Source: Betaproteobacteria bacterium (lineage in GTDB: Bacteria > Pseudomonadota > Gammaproteobacteria > Burkholderiales > Burkholderiaceae_E). From it: 9,555 nt of DNA. The stretch spans positions 1-9,555 of the forward strand of contig RFPW01000068.1 in assembly GCA_009925965.1 (NCBI GenBank), written 5' to 3'. Under the pieces are notes generated by a model that did no database searches, had not been told where the DNA came from, and saw nothing but the letters and a program-made list of their open reading frames with translations. The position numbers and the translations under genes were made by a program. Shown here piece by piece: positions 1-6,107 of this stretch (the stretch's first letter is position 1; each line of letters opens with the position of its first letter).

Positions 1-1004
1 GGCGCCCGCAAATTGACTGAACCACGCCCCCAATCTCCGTCGATCTCGATCCGGTAACCCCCCGAATCGAGGGTCTCGATCCGCTCGACCCTCAGCCATG
101 CGTCCACTCGCTCACTGGCCTGAACCCCGCGGCGCTTGGAGTCGATCCGGTAGCCAATCCGCTGGACGTGGCTGGGCACCGCCTCGAGCATCCGGTCGGC
201 CATCGCATCGTCGCAATTGACGACGACAGACGCCAGACCCGGCCATGCAAAAAGCGTCGCCTTTGCCTGGGCATACGATTCGAAATCTGGATGAAAATCG
301 AGATGATCGCGCGTCAGATTGGTAAAGACAGCGGTTTTGATTTGAGTGCCATGGAGACGCCCCACCGCGATGCCGATCGAGGAGGCCTCCATCGAAACAG
401 CCCCCAGTCCGTCCTGCGTCCAATCGACCAGCATCGATTGCAAATCAACTGCTTCAGGCGTGGTCAGACCCAGCACAGTGAGGTTTTCCAGCGGTCCAAA
501 TCGCCCGGCGCCCAGCGTGCCAACCACCGCGCAGGGCGTTCCGTCGCTCTCCAATAACTGCGCCAGCCACTGCGAACAGGTGGTTTTACCATTCGTTCCG
601 GTAAATGCCGTAATCGCCATCCGCGCCGAGGGATGCCCAAGCAACTCGGCAGCAATCGGCCCCGAATTGCGATGTGCAGCCATGAGCGCCGCATTCGCGA
701 CGTTGCGCCCAGGCCCGGAAAACCCGGAATGGGGTTCTGCGGGCCAGACAAATCCATCCGCCGGATCCCAAAGGATCGCCCCAGCACCCGCCTGAACGGC
801 CTCCGCAATGAAGCGCCGACCGTCGGTTTTGCCACCCGGTGCAGCCACGAACACATCGCCTGGTCGCACCTGACGGCTATCGAGGCGCAGTCGCGCGCTT
901 GCACTCCAGTGTGCACCTCGTCGAAGCCATCGAACGGCGGTCATCGCCTCGGGTGAGAGCATCCCGGCGGTAGCCAATGCATCGTTAGGTGGACGCGCCG
1001 TCAT
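1..1004 (-). CDS. murE: UDP-N-acetylmuramoyl-tripeptide synthetase MurE, N-terminal part (3' end beyond window)
   Basis: Mur ligase that adds the third amino acid (meso-diaminopimelate in most Gram-negatives) to UDP-MurNAc-L-Ala-D-Glu in the cytoplasm. The frame is open for 334 codons from ATG 1004 to the window edge. Visible landmarks: N-terminal substrate domain with LDSRQVRPGDVF (about 41-52), ATP-binding P-loop TGTNGKTT (135-142), TTPEA (181-185), MEASS (205-209), TNLTRDHLDFH (228-238), and YAQAK, whose K248 matches the carbamylated lysine of the family. The C-terminal domain, including the DNPR motif that indicates diaminopimelate use, lies outside, so amino-acid specificity cannot be read here. 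The ATG overlaps the ftsI stop by one base (TAATG) and is preceded by a GAGGGA ribosome-binding site with 7 nt spacing. It continues the dcw operon after ftsI. Confidence 0.95.
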   Translation of the reverse strand, partial: MTARPPNDALATAGMLSPEAMTAVRWLRRGAHWSASARLRLDSRQVRPGDVFVAAPGGKTDGRRFIAEAVQAGAGAILWDPADGFVWPAEPHSGFSGPGRNVANAALMAAHRNSGPIAAELLGHPSARMAITAFTGTNGKTTCSQWLAQLLESDGTPCAVVGTLGAGRFGPLENLTVLGLTTPEAVDLQSMLVDWTQDGLGAVSMEASSIGIAVGRLHGTQIKTAVFTNLTRDHLDFHPDFESYAQAKATLFAWPGLASVVVNCDDAMADRMLEAVPSHVQRIGYRIDSKRRGVQASERVDAWLRVERIETLDSGGYRIEIDGDWGRGSVNLRA

Positions 1005-2815
1005 TACGCGTTCCCTCGACTGCGGGCCGGCGCGCGCGCGGTCTTGCCGACCGGAGCCGAGCCAGTCGATGGACCAGAAACAGAACCAGGGCCCGATTTG
1101 GAACCAGCGCCGGTCTCGGCGCGTAACGGGATGTCGGGCGTCACCCGCAGGGTACGCATCGTATCGCTGGCAATCCGGGCAAAGATCGGCGCCGCGACGG
1201 TTCCGCCGTAATGCTCCCCCGCCGAGGGCTCATCGATCATCACTGCGATGATGACGCGGGGGTTCGACGCGGGAGCAAAACCCACGAAGGACGAGACGTA
1301 CCGGGTGACGTAACGCCCGCCTTCAAGTTTGTGGGCAGTACCGGTCTTGCCCGCCACACTGAACCCCGGAATTTGCGCTTTTGGCGCCGTGCCACCTGGG
1401 CCGGCGGCCAATTCAAGCATGTGTCGAACGGCTCGAGCAGTCTCGGCCTTCATGACCCGTTGACCGACGGCGGGTTGTTCGCTTTTTAGGAAGGTGAGCG
1501 GGATGATCTCGCCATCGCGGGCAAAGACGGTATAGGCCCGGGCCAGTTGCAGCAACGACACCGAGATCCCGTGGCCATAGGACATCGTTGCCTGTTCGAT
1601 CGGCTTCCAGGTCTTCCAGGGGCGCACACGTCCCGCCACCGCACCGGGAAATCCCACCTCTGGCGCCTGCCCAAACCCAAGTGAGTTGTAGAGTTCCCAC
1701 ATCCGCTGCGGCGGCAGTTGCAACGCGATCTTGGCGGTGCCCACATTGGAGGATTTCTGCAATACCTCCTCGACCGACAAAGTCCCATGGCCGTGCGCAT
1801 CACCAACCGATGCCGAGCCAATCGTCAGCTTGCCCGAGCAGTTCACCATCGAACTGGGCTTGACAATCCCCGCCTCTAGAGCGGCCGAAATCGCGAATGG
1901 CTTGAATGTAGAACCCGGCTCAAAGGTATCGGTCATCACCCGGTTACGCAGTTGTGCGCCCGATAGGGCACCCCGCTCGTTGGGGTCGTAAGTCGGCAGG
2001 TTAGCGAGCGCCAACACTTCGCCCGTCTTCGCATCGAGCACGACGGCCGCACCGGCCACCGCGCGGTGTTGATTAACGGCATCGCGCACAGCGTCGAACA
2101 CGTGATACTGAATCCGGGTATCAATCGACAACTGCAGGTCGCTGCCGTCCTGCGGTTCGCGCAGCGTGCCGACATCCTCGATGATGTTGCCCATCCGATC
2201 GAGCATGACGCGGCGAGCCCCTGCATGTCCAGCCAGGCCGCGCTGATGCACGAGTTCCATCCCCTCCTGACCGGCGTCTTCGACGTTGGTAAAACCCACC
2301 ACATGGGCAATCGTCGAGCCATCGGGATAATGCCGCTTGTACTCGGGCAACTGGTGAATCCCCGGTAGCTTGAGGGCGGCGATTTTCTCGGCTTCCGGCG
2401 CGTCGACCTGACGCTTCAGATAGACAAAGGTCTTGCTATCCGAGGCCAGACGCTTCGTCAGATCCCGTTCGGGCATCCCCAGGAGCTTGCTCAATTCGCT
2501 GATCTGGCCGGGCTCAAGTTGGGCATCGCCGGGGTTTGCGAACACTGCCCGCGCGGGCAGGCTCTTGGCCAGAATCGCCCCGTTACGGTCGGTGATACCA
2601 CCGCGCGTGGCTGGCATCTCGAGGGTGCGCATGAATCGCACCTCGCCTTGGCGCTGAAGAAAATCATTGGACCAGACTTGAAGCCAGAGCGCCCGCGCAA
2701 CGAGCGCCAGGAACGCACAAGACATCACGAACATGGCGAAACGTGAACGTCCGGCCGGCAACTGGACCTTGAGCAAGGGATTGGGGGTGAACGAATGAAC
2801 CCGGGTCTTTCTCAT
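1004..2815 (-). CDS. ftsI: Peptidoglycan D,D-transpeptidase FtsI (penicillin-binding protein 3)
   Basis: Septal peptidoglycan transpeptidase (class B PBP), anchored in the inner membrane with its catalytic domain in the periplasm. The product is 603 aa, against 588 aa in E. coli. Seen in order: a short basic cytoplasmic N-terminus; one membrane segment about 26-47; the PBP dimer/pedestal domain (about 65-225); and a transpeptidase domain with all three active-site motifs, STFK (nucleophile S302, K305), SSN (355-357) and KTG (490-492). The catalytic core ends near residue 560. A Gly/Ser/Pro/Lys tail follows (about 568-603) with imperfect 6-residue repeats and looks disordered. Its ATG overlaps the ftsL stop (ATGA) and its TAA overlaps the murE start, so translation is probably coupled on both sides. 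No strong Shine-Dalgarno precedes it. Confidence 0.96.
   Translation of the reverse strand: MRKTRVHSFTPNPLLKVQLPAGRSRFAMFVMSCAFLALVARALWLQVWSNDFLQRQGEVRFMRTLEMPATRGGITDRNGAILAKSLPARAVFANPGDAQLEPGQISELSKLLGMPERDLTKRLASDSKTFVYLKRQVDAPEAEKIAALKLPGIHQLPEYKRHYPDGSTIAHVVGFTNVEDAGQEGMELVHQRGLAGHAGARRVMLDRMGNIIEDVGTLREPQDGSDLQLSIDTRIQYHVFDAVRDAVNQHRAVAGAAVVLDAKTGEVLALANLPTYDPNERGALSGAQLRNRVMTDTFEPGSTFKPFAISAALEAGIVKPSSMVNCSGKLTIGSASVGDAHGHGTLSVEEVLQKSSNVGTAKIALQLPPQRMWELYNSLGFGQAPEVGFPGAVAGRVRPWKTWKPIEQATMSYGHGISVSLLQLARAYTVFARDGEIIPLTFLKSEQPAVGQRVMKAETARAVRHMLELAAGPGGTAPKAQIPGFSVAGKTGTAHKLEGGRYVTRYVSSFVGFAPASNPRVIIAVMIDEPSAGEHYGGTVAAPIFARIASDTMRTLRVTPDIPLRAETGAGSKSGPGSVSGPSTGSAPVGKTARAPARSRGNA
1055..1111 (-). 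repeat. Imperfect 18-bp coding repeats in the ftsI tail
   Basis: On the minus strand, codons for residues about 569-587 of FtsI contain two imperfect 18-nt copies, encoding AGSKSG then PGSVSG, followed by a partial PSTG-like copy. The reading frame is kept because the unit is a multiple of three. The repeats lie after the transpeptidase fold, where length changes should be tolerated. Confidence 0.5.
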
Positions 2816-3093
2816 GGTTTAGCGCCCGCAGGTTCCGACAGATAGAGCGTCCGAGCCGGGACAACCCCTTGCATTTTCAAGTCGCGCGCTGCCGCTTCCG
2901 CGATCAGCGACGTCTTGGTCAGGCGCGACTGTTCGAGCTGCAATTGGTTCCACTGCACCTGCAGCTTGGCTTCGGCCTGCTGCGCCCGTTCGAGCTCAAT
3001 GTAGGCGCGTCGATTTTTGTGCTGGGACTCCACCAGAAGGAGCGAACACAGAACCAGCAAGATCGTGATGACGATGTCGATTCGAGTCATCAC
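2812..3093 (-). CDS. ftsL: Cell division protein FtsL
   Basis: Small bitopic inner-membrane protein of the FtsQLB subcomplex, which activates septal synthesis by FtsW-FtsI. The product is 93 aa, typical of the family. It shows a very short cytoplasmic N-terminus, a single hydrophobic segment (about 5-21), then a periplasmic helix with coiled-coil character, rich in Glu/Gln/Leu (about 30-58). Two starts are possible: GTG at 3093 (GTGA, 4-bp overlap with the rsmH stop) or the very next ATG at 3090 (TGATG, 1-bp overlap), giving 93 or 92 aa. The identity rests on topology and on position between rsmH and ftsI, because FtsL sequences diverge strongly. Its TGA overlaps the ftsI ATG. Confidence 0.9.
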   Translation of the reverse strand: MMTRIDIVITILLVLCSLLLVESQHKNRRAYIELERAQQAEAKLQVQWNQLQLEQSRLTKTSLIAEAAARDLKMQGVVPARTLYLSEPAGAKP

Positions 3094-4118
3094 GCCGCCG
3101 CCTGCAGACGTTCGGCACCGCGCAAGACCGCCGAGCGGGCCCGCGGGTTTGCAGCCGCTTCTGCCGCATCCGGCAACACTCGAGGCAGCAATCGCAAGCG
3201 GGGAGCCGACTGCAGCTTGGCACCAGTGGGTGGGGGCAGGCCCCGCAGACCCACGGGGAGCGGCCCTTTACCCGAACCTTTACTCGAACCCTTACTCGAC
3301 CCCGCACTCGGGAACGATCCCGCCCGACCTGATTCCTGAGCGAGAAACTGCTTCACGATTCGATCTTCGAGCGAGTGGAACGCAATCACCACGAGGCGCC
3401 CGCCCGGGCGCAGACGATCGGTCGCGATCTGCAAAACCGTGGCCACTTCATCGAGTTCGGAATTAACGACGATTCGGATGGCCTGAAAAGTCCGAGTTGC
3501 CGGATCTTTGCCCGGTGCAACCGCGCCCGGCCGGCGTCGAACGACCCTGGCAACCAGGGCCGCGAGTTCAGCGGTGCCACGCAAAGCGTTTTCACCCGCC
3601 TCAAGACGCCTGGCCACGATCGCTCGCGCAATGGGTGCAGCCGCTCGTTCTTCGCCGTGCAACTTGAGGGCCGCCGCAATTTGGGCCTCGTCAGCCGCCA
3701 GCAGCCAATCGCGAGCCGAGATGCCCCGGGTCGGGTCCATGCGCATGTCCAAGGGACCATCGTGACGAAAACTGAACCCGCGACTTGCGTCGTCGAGTTG
3801 CGGACTGGAAACTCCCAGGTCGATCAGTACGCCGTCAATGGCTACCACCCCATGGGCCTGCAACACGTCGGCCAGTTCCGAGAACGGCGCGTGATCAATC
3901 GAAAAGCGCGGGTCATTAATCGCCCGCGCTGCAGCGACCGCTTCCGGGTCACGGTCAATCGCAATGAGCCGGCCATCGGGGCCCAGTCGATCTAACAACC
4001 CTCGGGCGTGACCGCCGCGACCAAAGGTGGCATCGACGTAGACCCCACCCTCGCGGACCGCCATCATTCCGAGCGTTTGCTCGAAAAGAACGGGTCGGTG
4101 TTGAAATTGAGCGTCCAT
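3090..4118 (-). CDS. rsmH: 16S rRNA (cytosine1402-N4)-methyltransferase RsmH (MraW)
   Basis: SAM-dependent methyltransferase that makes the N4 methyl of m4Cm1402 in the 16S rRNA decoding centre. I take ATG 4118 as start: it overlaps the mraZ stop (TGATG), and the protein then begins MDAQFQHRPVL, as the family does. The frame is open another 28 codons upstream, but that part lies inside mraZ and looks unlike the family. Length is 342 aa against 313 in E. coli. Motifs: SAM-binding DATFGRGGHARGLL (29-42) and AIDRDPEAV (53-61), IDLGVSSPQLD (99-109), GPLDMRMDP (121-129), FQAIRIVVNSEL (211-222), VVIAFHSLEDRIVK (243-256). The extra length includes a low-complexity Ser/Gly/Lys stretch at about 268-285, made of 12-bp DNA repeats, between the catalytic part and the C-terminal PRLR segment. 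No clear Shine-Dalgarno is seen, so it likely depends on coupling to mraZ. Confidence 0.95.
   Translation of the reverse strand: MDAQFQHRPVLFEQTLGMMAVREGGVYVDATFGRGGHARGLLDRLGPDGRLIAIDRDPEAVAAARAINDPRFSIDHAPFSELADVLQAHGVVAIDGVLIDLGVSSPQLDDASRGFSFRHDGPLDMRMDPTRGISARDWLLAADEAQIAAALKLHGEERAAAPIARAIVARRLEAGENALRGTAELAALVARVVRRRPGAVAPGKDPATRTFQAIRIVVNSELDEVATVLQIATDRLRPGGRLVVIAFHSLEDRIVKQFLAQESGRAGSFPSAGSSKGSSKGSGKGPLPVGLRGLPPPTGAKLQSAPRLRLLPRVLPDAAEAAANPRARSAVLRGAERLQAAA
3265..3312 (-). repeat. Four 12-bp tandem repeats inside rsmH
   Basis: On the plus strand the units are CCTTTACCCGAA, CCTTTACTCGAA, CCCTTACTCGAC and a degenerate CCCGCACTCGGG. On the coding strand the conserved part reads as repeated Gly-Ser-Ser-Lys codons (GSSKGSSKGSGK). 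The unit length keeps the frame. Confidence 0.75.
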
Positions 4119-4582
4119 CAGAAGGCAAAAGAAGCCACAGCATCGGGCGGCGGCGCCGTGAGCGCCTCGGTCTCGCGAGCACTGAGCGTGCCGGCGTCCC
4201 ATACCTCGAATCGATTACCCAGGCCCAACAACATGACATCGCGCGTCAGCGATGCAGCCGCCCGCAGCTCGGGCGAGACCAGAATCCGACCCGCGGAATC
4301 CATCTCGACATCGGTTGCACTACCCAAGAGGATGCGCTGCCAGACCCGGGCATTCGCCGGCCACGCCGCAATCCGCTCGCGTTGCTGTTCCCAGGTCGGA
4401 CGCGGATACAGCACCAGACACCCGTCTGGGTGACGAACGAGTGTCAGCGCCCCGTCGCAAAGCGACGCCAATGAGTCGCGGTGCCGCGCGGGGACCGTCA
4501 TGCGACCCTTTGGATCTAGGCTGAGTGCTGAGCTTCCCTGGAACACGATTACACCATCGGGCGAAGAGGATTTTGGCCTCAT
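4118..4582 (-). CDS. mraZ: Transcriptional regulator MraZ
   Basis: Ring-forming DNA-binding protein with two SpoVT/AbrB-type swapped-hairpin domains; in E. coli it represses its own dcw operon. Both signature loops are present: LDPKGRMTVPARHRD in the first half and DSAGRILVSPELR in the second. The start is uncertain. ATG 4582 (154 aa) has a GGGGAG ribosome-binding site 7 nt away. GTG 4546 begins VFQGSSALSLD, the point where family members normally begin (MFQGAS...), and gives exactly 142 aa, but has no visible Shine-Dalgarno. A GTG at 4600 also opens the frame but lies inside the operator. I list the ATG and regard the GTG at 4546 as a serious alternative. It is the first gene of the dcw cluster, and its stop overlaps the rsmH start. 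Confidence 0.93.
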   Translation of the reverse strand: MRPKSSSPDGVIVFQGSSALSLDPKGRMTVPARHRDSLASLCDGALTLVRHPDGCLVLYPRPTWEQQRERIAAWPANARVWQRILLGSATDVEMDSAGRILVSPELRAAASLTRDVMLLGLGNRFEVWDAGTLSARETEALTAPPPDAVASFAF

Positions 4583-4584
4583 CA

Positions 4585-4620
4585 CCCCACTCCCCACCAC
4601 GTTTTGACACCGTCCCCCAC
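4585..4620 (-). promoter_or_regulatory. MraZ operator: four GTG-headed boxes with 10-bp spacing
   Basis: Read on the minus strand, GTGGGG, GTGTCA, GTGGTG and GTGGGG start at 4620, 4610, 4600 and 4590, exactly one helical turn apart. The second box is degenerate. E. coli MraZ is known to bind TGGGN repeats separated by 5 nt, and the pattern here has the same unit and period. The array lies immediately downstream of the predicted -10 element and just ahead of the mraZ start, so bound MraZ would block initiation, giving autorepression of the whole cluster. Confidence 0.8.
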
Positions 4621-4648
4621 TTTAAGGCAAAAAACTACCGCTGGTCAA
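4620..4648 (-). promoter_or_regulatory. Predicted sigma-70-type promoter of the dcw cluster
   Basis: On the minus strand TTGACC (4648-4643) is followed after 17 nt by TTAAAG (4625-4620). The -35 is good (5 of 6); the -10 is weak (3 of 6). The position fits, since transcription would start around 4613, within the MraZ boxes and about 30 nt before ATG 4582. Predicted by eye only. Confidence 0.5.
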
Positions 4649-4818
4649 GCTCATCAACGGGGATTTTTTCAATAGCGACAAGGACTTAGGAGCGATTTTA
4701 GATTTTGGAAATCACACAAAAACCATGTTGAATCAGAGCCTTGGGCGGCGCTGTGCAAGTGGGTTGTCATCAGAGTGGGGAGCGCGCCCGATCCGCTGGT
4801 CGCGGCGCTGCAAAAAAA
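4649..4818. other. Intergenic stretch between rnpB and the dcw promoter
   Basis: No coding sequence is supported in this roughly 170-bp stretch on either strand. It is AT-richer toward the mraZ side (about 4660-4725). The T-run on the minus strand at 4818-4812 directly follows the end of the RNase P RNA. I see no convincing extra small RNA or terminator hairpin. Confidence 0.5.
4812..4818 (-). terminator. U-tract after rnpB, possible transcription end
   Basis: Seven T residues on the minus strand follow directly after the 3' strand of helix P1 (CGCATCCCCC). The only local hairpin just upstream is a short GGCC-TATC-GGCC stem, so this is not a textbook intrinsic terminator. The long P1 helix itself may serve as the stem. 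Confidence 0.4.
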
Positions 4819-5233
4819 GGGGGATGCGGGCCGATAGGCCGGGTTCTGTGCGCCGGTTTCCCGGCGTGACGATCATTCCTCTGGGCGACCCATTGCGGAG
4901 CCGCTCTAGCCATCTACCCGCACGCTTGGACGAGCCGCCCTGCCATTCCAGTCCGAAAACCGGGACTGCGCGTGCCTATTTGATGTTGCTCCGGGTGGGG
5001 TTTTGCCTGCCAGGCCCGTCGCCGGACCCGCGGTGAGCTCTTACCTCGCCTTTTCACCCTGACCAGCCTTGCGGCTTCGGCGGTATATTTTCTGTGCCAC
5101 TTTCCGTCGCCCAGCGACCGAAATCGCCAAACGCCTGGCCGTTAGCCAGCACCCTGCCCTGTGGAGCCCGGACCTTCCTCCCCCGCCATCGGCCTAAACC
5201 GATGGGCGACAGCGATCGCCTAGCCCACATCCC
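4819..5233 (-). ncRNA. rnpB: RNase P RNA (bacterial type A)
   Basis: Catalytic RNA that removes the 5' leader of tRNA precursors. Conserved blocks, read on the minus strand, come in the right order: GAGGAAGGTCCGGGCTCC (5180-5163), CACAGGGCAGGGTGCTGGC just after it, ACAGAAAATATACCGCC (about 5098-5082), GGTGAAAAGGCG and AGGTAAGAGCTCACCGCG (about 5060-5031), GTAGATGGCTAG (near 4917), and the 3' ACAGAACCCGGCCTATCGGCC (near 4850-4830, given here with its variable parts). The ends are set by helix P1: GGGATGTGGGCT (5233-5222) pairs over 12 bp, with two G-U pairs, with GGCCCGCATCCC (4832-4821). The estimated length of about 415 nt fits a betaproteobacterial type A RNA. Exact mature ends may differ by a few bases. 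It begins only about 10 nt after the DUF3025 stop. Confidence 0.95.
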
Positions 5234-5239
5234 ACCCAC

Positions 5240-5268
5240 AGTTTACGCGGGGCGAGGACGAAAAACAC
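5240..5268 (-). promoter_or_regulatory. Possible rnpB promoter inside the end of the DUF3025 gene
   Basis: Only about 10 bp separate the DUF3025 stop from the 5' end of the RNase P RNA, so any promoter must lie in the coding sequence. On the minus strand TAAACT (5245-5240) is 6-7 nt before the P1 start and matches 4 of 6 -10 bases; its TAA is the DUF3025 stop codon. A weak T-rich -35 region (GTGTTT, 5268-5263) stands 17 nt upstream. Alternatively rnpB could be cut from a longer transcript. Confidence 0.4.
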
Positions 5269-5971
5269 GCTCGTTACTGTAAAAGGCGGGGTCCCGGTTG
5301 CCGGGCCACCAGCCCGGAACACCCAGGACCGGCAGGGGATGAAGCGCACGAGGGAGCGGCGGCCGAGCGCGCAGACGAGTGGCGGCAGCACGATCGAGTT
5401 GACGGATTTGTTCATGCGGCGGCAATGCGAACCACGCAGGCGGGAGGCGCAACGGTCGCACATGCGCGGTGAGCGCGGGGTAAGGGCGCACCAGACGTTC
5501 AACTAACCCATGGCCAAGCGGGACGGCGCAAATCTCCGGGCCCCAGCGCGCGCGGTCCTCATAGAGAAGGCTACGCCAGGCCCGCTCGCGCAGCCGCGTT
5601 GCGTCAGACTGGTCCTGTATCACCAGGAAAATCCCATTTTCATCGAGCAAAGTTACCCCATCGCGCAGGCGCCCGCGGGCAGCGCGAATGCCGTCCCGCG
5701 CAATCTCGGTCGCTTGAAGCTGATGCAAGACCGCCTTGACCCGAGGAAAACTCAACCAAACCAGGGCATTGAGAAGATCGTGGAGGGCGCCTGCCCCACT
5801 GACTCGGGTTGGAACCGCGCCAATCGTCGCGACCGCTTGCTCGTAGGGCATCTCGAGCGCCTCGGTTTGGGCAACAAAGTTTAACGGGCGTTCGGCCCGC
5901 AGTAACAGCCCCCGAGAGAGCGCCACCCGATTGAGACGATCCAAACGGTCTGGGGCCTCGGCCAAGGCCAA
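5243..5971 (-). CDS. DUF3025 family protein, 5' end disrupted
   Basis: Protein of unknown function resembling the DUF3025 family, which I recall beside pyrC and rnpB in Burkholderiales. Counting from the TTG at 5971 (242 aa), family-like segments are HDLLNALVWLSFPR (64-77), LLDENG (108-113), GHGLVERL (153-160) and a C-terminal LPVLGVPGWWP...AFYSNERVFRP (213-239). The TTG is a poor start without a Shine-Dalgarno. The frame is open further upstream to 6073 and that part also looks like protein (FASAPWLSAWRLLEPELG), but it contains no ATG or GTG. Removing one copy of the 13-bp tandem repeat at 6063-6088 would join this frame to ATG 6107 inside pyrC and give about 283 aa. So the gene is probably frameshifted in this sequence; a product from a weak internal start cannot be excluded. 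No membrane segment or signal peptide is seen. Confidence 0.75.
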   Translation of the reverse strand: MALAEAPDRLDRLNRVALSRGLLLRAERPLNFVAQTEALEMPYEQAVATIGAVPTRVSGAGALHDLLNALVWLSFPRVKAVLHQLQATEIARDGIRAARGRLRDGVTLLDENGIFLVIQDQSDATRLRERAWRSLLYEDRARWGPEICAVPLGHGLVERLVRPYPALTAHVRPLRLPPAWFALPPHEQIRQLDRAAATRLRARPPLPRALHPLPVLGVPGWWPGNRDPAFYSNERVFRPRPA

Positions 5972-6053
5972 CGCATCCAGGCTCAGCCCAAGCTCAGGCT
6001 CCAGTAACCGCCAGGCGCTGAGCCACGGCGCGCTGGCAAAGCCAGTCTCACGG

Positions 6054-6107
6054 TCAGTAAGAATGCTTAAGTCTCATGCTTAAGTCTCGACCGCGATCAC
6101 TTGCCAT
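6054..6107 (-). pseudogene. Detached 5' start of the DUF3025 gene
   Basis: ATG 6107 overlaps the end of pyrC (stop at 6082-6080) and has a GGTGAG sequence 9 nt upstream that could act as ribosome-binding site. Translation runs into the 13-bp duplication and stops at TGA 6056-6054 after 17 residues. Without one repeat copy, the same frame continues without a stop into the DUF3025 protein. I infer this is the original start, now cut off by a frameshift. Confidence 0.5.
6063..6088. repeat. Perfect 13-bp tandem duplication at the pyrC/DUF3025 junction
   Basis: ATGCTTAAGTCTC occurs twice, back to back, at 6063-6075 and 6076-6088 on the plus strand with no mismatch. The pyrC stop codon lies in the second copy and is unchanged by the duplication. 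Because 13 is not a multiple of three, the overlapping DUF3025 frame is shifted. Confidence 0.95.

Noticed and set aside
168..557. Plus-strand open frames across the murE region (also 346-795 and 633-956)
   Set aside because: They are antisense to murE, whose frame shows all ligase motifs in order. The plus-strand products are Arg/Pro-rich with no recognisable domain, as expected from high-GC shadow frames.
4119..4202. Longer N-terminus for RsmH starting at 4202
   Set aside because: The 28 extra residues lie entirely within mraZ, are Arg/Cys-rich and unlike RsmH, and ATG 4118 gives both the family-like start and a TGATG overlap.
4725..5036. Plus-strand open frame of 103 aa
   Set aside because: It runs antisense through the 3' half of rnpB and the intergenic gap; no ribosome-binding site or recognisable protein sequence supports it.
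5054..5239. Open frames on both strands at 5054-5282
   Set aside because: The region is explained by the RNase P RNA, with its conserved blocks and P1 pairing; the frames are chance openings in a structured GC-rich RNA gene.
6065..6077. Programmed +1 frameshift at CTT AAG C in the duplicated 13-mer
   Set aside because: The sequence recalls the yeast Ty1 site CUU AGG C, and a +1 shift would restore the DUF3025 frame. However, the match is incomplete, the signal is eukaryotic, no stimulatory element is visible, and a simple 13-bp duplication explains the frame break better.
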